Source of the DNA: Oscillospiraceae bacterium
GTDB lineage: Bacteria > Bacillota_A > Clostridia > Saccharofermentanales > Saccharofermentanaceae
Reading direction: 5' to 3'
DNA: 8,877 bases
NCBI GenBank assembly: GCA_902791885.1
Contig: CADAXO010000090.1
Span: forward strand, 1-8,877
Shown here: one piece after another, positions 5,570-8,877 of the stretch
Layout of the letters: every line of letters starts with the position of its first letter
How positions within the stretch are numbered: the stretch's first letter is position 1
Notes under the pieces: model-generated
The model's database searches: none
Told to the model about the DNA's origin: nothing
The model's input: only the letters and a program-made list of their open reading frames with translations
Program-made: the position numbers and the translations under genes

Positions 5570-6931
5570 TCAACGCTCATCCATCGGGATGTATTCCTGT
5601 CTGGGCTGAACTGCCTTGTATGCAGGACGGATGATCTTGCCGGCGTTGTTCAACTCCTCGATTCTGTGCGCTGACCAGCCGGAGATACGGGCTATGGCGA
5701 ACAGGGGAGTGTAGAACTCCAAAGGAAGATTCAGCATTGAATATACGAATCCCGAATAGAAGTCGATATTCGCAGATACACCCTTGTAGATATGACGCTG
5801 CTCGGTAATGAGTCTTGCTGCGATCCTTTCAACATCGGAATAGAGCTTGTACTCCTTAGTCTTATGCTTCTCGATGGAAAGTTTCTCAACGAAAGACTTG
5901 AAGATCATTGCACGGGGATCGGATATGGAATAAACCGCGTGTCCCATACCATATACAACACCTGCGTTATCGAATGCTTCCTTATGAAGGATCTTGTTAA
6001 GATAAGCGGTAAGTTCTTCTTCATCGCCCCAGTCCTTAACATTCTTCTTGATATCAGCGAACATCTGCATAACCTTGATGTTAGCGCCGCCGTGCTTGGG
6101 ACCCTTCAAAGAGGAGATTGCAGCAGAGATTGCCGCATAAGTATCCGTTCCGGAAGAAGTTACAACGTGAGTTGTAAATGTGGAGTTGTTACCACCGCCG
6201 TGCTCAGCGTGAAGAACAAGGGAGAGGTCGAGAATCTGAGCCTCGAGAGGAGTGAACTTGTTGTCCGGACGGAGCATATAGAGAATATTCTCAGCAGTAG
6301 ACAGATTTGCTCTCGGTCTGTGGATATAAAGACTCTTATTATCGTTATAGTAGATCTTAGCCGCATAGGAATAAGCTGCAAGCATAGGGAACATAGCAAT
6401 CAGCTCAAGAGACTGGCGCAGCACGTTCGGGATAGTAGTATCGTTCGCATTGTGGTCGTATGAGTAAAGTGTGAGCACGGCACGTTGCAGGTTGTTCATG
6501 ATGTCGTTGCTCGGAGCCTTCATGATTACATCTCTTACGAAATTCTTGGGCAATGCATCCCTGTAGTTTGCAAGTATGATCATGAAGTCGAGAAGCTCAC
6601 GCTCGCTCGGAAGCTTGCCGAAAAGGAGGAGGTATGTAACTTCCTCGAATCCGTTATGTCTTTCGGCACCTGTAATGCCGTCTGCAATCTTATGGACATC
6701 GATACCTCTGTAGTAGAGTTCGCCGTCGCAAGATACTTCTTCGCCGTCTACAATCTTCTTTGATACGATTTCAGAAATCTCGGTAAGACCTGTTAATACG
6801 CCCTTACCGTTAAGATCGCGAAGACCGCGGTTAACTTTGTTCTTGGTGTAAAGCTCTGTATCAATCTTGTTCGCCTCGCACATCTTGGCTAGTTCGATGA
6901 TCTCGGGGGTAAGTCTTGAGAATTTATTCAT
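5570..6931 (-). CDS. gltA: Citrate synthase (Si-type; citrate/2-methylcitrate synthase family)
   Basis: This 453-aa cytoplasmic enzyme condenses acetyl-CoA with oxaloacetate to give citrate. All key parts are intact. LHAEHGGGNNSTF spans residues 240-252 with catalytic His244, GPKHGGAN contains His280, and NIDFYSG contains the catalytic Asp390. GMGHAVY (His331) and DPRA (Arg340) belong to the substrate-binding loop. The length and the long N-terminal extension before YYRGIDV (residues 73-79) match the roughly 450-aa citrate synthases of Clostridia. A methylcitrate synthase cannot be excluded from motifs alone, but no prpB, prpD or other TCA gene lies nearby. In an anaerobe it would feed the oxidative branch towards 2-oxoglutarate and glutamate. 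The start at 6931 is supported by GGAGGTG 7 nt upstream. It has its own promoter and appears to be a single gene, with the dyad array beginning 35 nt beyond its stop. Confidence 0.94.
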   Translation of the reverse strand: MNKFSRLTPEIIELAKMCEANKIDTELYTKNKVNRGLRDLNGKGVLTGLTEISEIVSKKIVDGEEVSCDGELYYRGIDVHKIADGITGAERHNGFEEVTYLLLFGKLPSERELLDFMIILANYRDALPKNFVRDVIMKAPSNDIMNNLQRAVLTLYSYDHNANDTTIPNVLRQSLELIAMFPMLAAYSYAAKIYYNDNKSLYIHRPRANLSTAENILYMLRPDNKFTPLEAQILDLSLVLHAEHGGGNNSTFTTHVVTSSGTDTYAAISAAISSLKGPKHGGANIKVMQMFADIKKNVKDWGDEEELTAYLNKILHKEAFDNAGVVYGMGHAVYSISDPRAMIFKSFVEKLSIEKHKTKEYKLYSDVERIAARLITEQRHIYKGVSANIDFYSGFVYSMLNLPLEFYTPLFAIARISGWSAHRIEELNNAGKIIRPAYKAVQPRQEYIPMDER

Positions 6932-6938
6932 ATATTCT

Positions 6939-6945
6939 CACCTCC
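6939..6945 (-). promoter_or_regulatory. Ribosome binding site of citrate synthase
   Basis: GGAGGTG on the minus strand, 7 nt before the ATG at 6931, is near-perfect anti-16S complementarity and decides the start. Confidence 0.75.
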
Positions 6946-6967
6946 AATCCTTATTTCATGAATTTAT

Positions 6968-6995
6968 ATTATACGGTATTTTTGACTTTTATCAA
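6968..6995 (-). promoter_or_regulatory. Sigma-A-type promoter of citrate synthase
   Basis: On the minus strand TTGATA (6995-6990) and TATAAT (6973-6968) are separated by 16 nt. This is five of six -35 bases and a perfect -10. Transcription would start near 6961, giving a leader of about 30 nt that contains the GGAGGTG. The rightward promoter of the divergent gene lies some 70 bp away, so the two promoters do not overlap. Confidence 0.65.
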
Positions 6996-7039
6996 TTTCT
7001 GAACCTGTGGCAAATTTGAAATAAGTAGCGCGAAAAAAT

Positions 7040-7068
7040 TTGTTAAACTATATTTAACGTGATAAAAT
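7040..7068 (+). promoter_or_regulatory. Promoter of the secreted wall-binding protein, with operator-like palindrome
   Basis: TTGTTA (7040-7045) and TAAAAT (7063-7068) are spaced by 17 nt, and TGA just before the -10 makes it an extended -10. The spacer holds a perfect palindrome, GTTAAA-CTATA-TTTAAC (7042-7058), which overlaps the -35 and ends 4 nt before the -10. That is a typical place for a repressor site. The regulator is not in the window. The predicted transcript start is near 7075, about 23 nt before the ATG. Confidence 0.6.
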
Positions 7069-7084
7069 TCTTATATCTCAATAC

Positions 7085-7090
7085 AGGAGG
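7085..7090 (+). promoter_or_regulatory. Ribosome binding site of the secreted protein
   Basis: A perfect AGGAGG lies 7 nt before the ATG at 7098. An intact promoter and ribosome site ahead of a frameshifted gene suggest that the break is recent, or an artefact. Confidence 0.8.
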
Positions 7091-7097
7091 ATAATCC

Positions 7098-7316
7098 ATG
7101 AAGAAGTTTGATTTGAAGCGCTTGGTTTGTGCTTCAGTCGCAATGGCAACTGTCTTCTCTGCAAGTGGTTTCGTTTTTGCTGACGAGACTGATGCAGATG
7201 AAGATGTTCCTGTTGATGTTGAACAGACAGAAGTTGCTGATGAGACCGAAGTCGAGCTGATCGATGAAGAGGATGGGGATGATGTGGTCCTGTTGCTGAA
7301 GAGGAGCCTGAAGTAA
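7098..7316 (+). CDS. N-terminal piece of the interrupted surface protein (signal peptide and acidic start)
   Basis: As it stands the sequence encodes a 72-aa product: a Lys-rich N-terminus, a hydrophobic core (residues about 9-25), an Ala-x-Ala-like cleavage site ending VFA, then an Asp/Glu-rich stretch. The last dozen residues (VVLLLKRSLK) lose the acidic character, which marks the out-of-frame tail. Translation would begin at the strong AGGAGG site but give only a short secreted acidic peptide. Confidence 0.6.
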   Translation: MKKFDLKRLVCASVAMATVFSASGFVFADETDADEDVPVDVEQTEVADETEVELIDEEDGDDVVLLLKRSLK

Positions 7317-7534
7317 TCGATGATGAAGAGGTTACCGATGAGGAGCCTGTTGATGAGACAGAGCCTGCTGAGGAAGCTGAAGATGAGGAAGAAGCTGAGG
7401 TTGAGGTTATCGATGAGGAAGTTATCATCGATGAGGATGTAATCGTTGAAGATCAGATCATCGAAGAGACCGAAGCTGAAGAGATCATTGAGATCGAAGA
7501 AGAGACCATTACCTTCGAAGAAGCTGAAGCTGCA

Positions 7535-8740
7535 AGCGGCTGGCAGAAGGAAAACGGCTACTGGTATTACTATGTTAACGGCCAGAAGGTTAAAGGTTGG
7601 AAGAAGATCGGTAAGAATTGGTATTATTTCAATCTTAGTTCCGGCGCAATGTACAGAGGAAAATATACTATCGACGGTGGAGTATATATCTTCGACAACG
7701 AAGGTGTTATGTTGACCGGTTGGGTACATTACAGCGGAGACTGGTATTATTGCACAAGCAAGGGTGCTTATTCCGGATGGAAGAAGATCGGTAAGAAGTG
7801 GTATTACTTTAGCCCTTACTCTAATTATATGCTCCATAATACAGTAACTACTATTGAAGGCGTTAGGTATGTATTCGGTGATAGCGGCGCTATGTGCACC
7901 GGTTGGGCACAGCCTTACAGATATTACGGAGATACAACGTATTATTATTGTAAGTCCAACGGCGAGGTCGTTACAGGTTGGAAGAAGATAGGTAAGAAGT
8001 GGTATTATTTTGACCCTAACTATTCTGGTGCTATGTCAATTGGTTTTAAAACGATTCGTGGCGAGACCGGTAGTAGTTATAATTACTTTTTCAATCAGAA
8101 TGGTGTTATGCAGACCGGTTGGGTTCAGCCCAGTGAAAATTACTATGGTGCTTGGTATTATTTCGATAACAGCGGCAGAGGTGTGAACGGCTGGAAGAAG
8201 TTCAGTGGTAAGTGGTATTACTTCACTCAAGGCAATATGAATACCGGCGAGACTTATATTGACGGTAAGTATTATTATTTCCAGCCCTATCAGTACGATT
8301 CCAGCGGAAGACAGGTCGGAACCCTTGGTGCTATGAAGACCGGTTGGGTTAATTTCTATTATTATTCTGACGGTCAAGCAGCCTATAAGTATTATTCAGG
8401 TGACGGATCAAGAGTCCAGGGTTGGAAGAAGATCAGCGGTAAGTGGTATTACTTTGATCCCAGTAACAGTGGTTATATGGTAGTAGGTTTCCGTTATATC
8501 TATGATTCCTCTTCAAGTTATTCCGGCGCTTACTATTACTTCTCTAACAGCGGCGCTATGAAGACCGGTTGGCTCAGATACAATGGCTACTATTACTATA
8601 TGACAAGTTCCGGAGCCATCAGAGAGTCATGGAAGAAGATCGGCAAGAAGTGGTATTACTTCGATTCCAACAGTCATATGGTTACCGGTTATTATTGGAT
8701 TGATGGCGTAATCTATCATTTCGCTGAAGACGGACATTGT
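7535..8740 (+). repeat. Tandem aromatic wall-binding repeats
   Basis: The core GWKKIGKKWYYF or a close variant starts at 7595, 7775, 7976, 8189, 8420 and 8627 (36 nt each), so the long period is 180-231 nt. Between cores lie a second type of half-repeat, GAM-x-TGW followed by YYYF. Copies vary: GKNWYYF, FSGKWYYF and ISGKWYYF, with Ser in place of the first Gly in the last. The long near-identical stretches around the core are good substrates for recombination, so the copy number may differ between strains. Confidence 0.9.
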
Positions 8741-8764
8741 TATAATCCGAACGCTCATACTTAA
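7649..8764 (+). CDS. C-terminal piece of the interrupted surface protein (wall-binding repeats)
   Basis: The first in-frame ATG after the frameshift is at 7649, inside the first repeat, giving 371 aa made almost only of aromatic repeats. No ribosome site typical of this window precedes it and it lacks a signal peptide. It is therefore probably not an independent gene. It is the 3' part of the gene starting at 7098, and its open frame really extends back to 7283. It ends with TAA shortly before a strong terminator. Confidence 0.6.
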   Translation: MYRGKYTIDGGVYIFDNEGVMLTGWVHYSGDWYYCTSKGAYSGWKKIGKKWYYFSPYSNYMLHNTVTTIEGVRYVFGDSGAMCTGWAQPYRYYGDTTYYYCKSNGEVVTGWKKIGKKWYYFDPNYSGAMSIGFKTIRGETGSSYNYFFNQNGVMQTGWVQPSENYYGAWYYFDNSGRGVNGWKKFSGKWYYFTQGNMNTGETYIDGKYYYFQPYQYDSSGRQVGTLGAMKTGWVNFYYYSDGQAAYKYYSGDGSRVQGWKKISGKWYYFDPSNSGYMVVGFRYIYDSSSSYSGAYYYFSNSGAMKTGWLRYNGYYYYMTSSGAIRESWKKIGKKWYYFDSNSHMVTGYYWIDGVIYHFAEDGHCYNPNAHT

Positions 8765-8787
8765 TATCGATTAAGTTGTAAGCATAG

Positions 8788-8817
8788 AAACGGCGTGGCG
8801 CAAGTCACGCCGTTTTT
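8788..8817 (+). terminator. Strong intrinsic terminator after the surface-protein gene
   Basis: AAACGGCGTG (8788-8797) pairs perfectly with CACGCCGTTT (8806-8815) around an 8-nt loop, and a T run follows (8813-8817, then GTTGT). It lies 23 nt after the TAA and has a GC-rich stem, a textbook Rho-independent terminator. The A run at the left arm would let it work weakly in the other direction too. Confidence 0.92.
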
Positions 8818-8872
8818 GTTGTATAAAAAATGTGTTAAGATTATTCCCGTGTTATGAACAGAATAAATTAAC

Positions 8873-8877
8873 AGGAG
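8873..8877 (+). promoter_or_regulatory. Ribosome binding site at the right edge, for a gene beyond the window
   Basis: The window ends in AGGAG after an AT-rich stretch that follows the terminator. A start codon would be expected 5-10 nt past the edge. The region 8818-8872 should hold its promoter, but I see no convincing -35/-10 pair. Confidence 0.4.

Larger units (their letters stand above)
7098..8764 (+). pseudogene. Secreted cell-wall-binding-repeat surface protein, interrupted by a frameshift
   Basis: Two frames together make one protein of about 555 aa. The first frame (from 7098) gives a signal peptide, MKKFDLKRLV then VFA-DE with likely cleavage after residue 28, and the beginning of an acidic stretch. 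It runs out of frame and stops at 7314-7316. The second frame is open without a stop from 7283 to 8764. It continues the same Asp/Glu-rich linker to about 7530, then carries aromatic repeats (GWKK-IGKKWYYF type) of the cell-wall/choline-binding class (CW_binding_1-like) to the C-terminus. One missing base somewhere in 7283-7313 explains the switch. The second frame has a TGA at 7280-7282, so the shift cannot lie earlier. No catalytic domain is visible, so it would be a wall-attached surface protein of unknown role. The break may be a true mutation, a phase-variable state or a sequencing error. No slippery heptamer for programmed frameshifting is apparent. Confidence 0.8.

Noticed and set aside
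5792..6463. 223-codon open frame on the plus strand opposite citrate synthase
   Set aside because: It lies antisense to a well-supported enzyme gene, its composition is implausible for a folded protein and it has no ribosome site.
7270..7316. Programmed -1 ribosomal frameshifting in the surface-protein gene
   Set aside because: No X-XXY-YYZ slippery heptamer lies in the allowed interval, and no evident stimulatory structure follows. The GGGG run at 7275-7278 is upstream of the TGA that closes the second frame.
7043..7837. 264-codon open frame on the minus strand opposite the surface protein
   Set aside because: It arises from the Asp/Glu-rich linker read in reverse (Ser/Thr/Ile-rich output) and includes promoter sequence of the plus-strand gene.
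8818..8872. Promoter before the gene beyond the right edge
   Set aside because: The region is AT-rich with several TATAAT-like and TTGTAT-like words, but none is at proper spacing, so any pairing would be arbitrary.

Overview
The window reads as part of the chromosome of a Gram-positive, Clostridia-type Firmicute, perhaps a gut or rumen lineage. This is inferred from moderate-to-low GC, strong AGGAGG-type ribosome sites, TTGACA/TATAAT-like promoters, a Clostridia-style Si-citrate synthase, a Leu/Gly heptad-repeat envelope protein, and a secreted protein with aromatic cell-wall-binding repeats. The species cannot be named from the sequence alone.

Layout. (1) 1-2220, plus strand: the last 28 codons of an upstream gene, then a 705-aa membrane-anchored or exported protein with xxxLxxG heptad repeats 13 nt later. 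This pairing is usual for an MMPL/RND-type exporter and its accessory protein. (2) 2217-4479, plus strand: a probable extended -10 promoter drives a three-gene operon of a short flavodoxin, a patatin-like lipid hydrolase (TTG start) and undecaprenyl-diphosphatase UppP, joined by a 5-nt gap and an ATGA overlap. (3) 4480-5310, minus strand: an uncharacterised protein whose C-terminal half looks like a PD-(D/E)XK-type nuclease. It is convergent with uppP, with the stop codons abutting. (4) 5335-5536: a non-coding array of four dyads. Each has exactly 38 bp from ACAG to CTGT, and dyad centres are 52-53 bp apart (about five helical turns). The nuclease-proximal half-site sits exactly where the -35 of the nuclease-like gene's promoter should be. 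(5) 5570-6931, minus strand: citrate synthase with its own promoter. (6) 6932-7097: a divergent promoter region. The rightward promoter has a perfect GTTAAA-N5-TTTAAC palindrome in its spacer. (7) 7098-8764, plus strand: a secreted protein (signal peptide, very acidic linker, GWKK..WYYF repeats) broken by a one-base frameshift near 7283-7313, followed by a strong terminator at 8788-8817. The window ends on an AGGAG ribosome site, apparently for a gene just beyond the edge.

Most genes serve the cell envelope: lipid-carrier recycling, lipid hydrolysis, export accessory and wall-attached surface protein. Citrate synthase is the only central-metabolism gene. The least explained part, and the best candidate for something undescribed, is the nuclease-like gene with its helically phased dyad array. 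Its codon use (TTA, CTA, CAA, ATA, CGA) looks by eye unlike its neighbours, which suggests an accessory or transferred origin.
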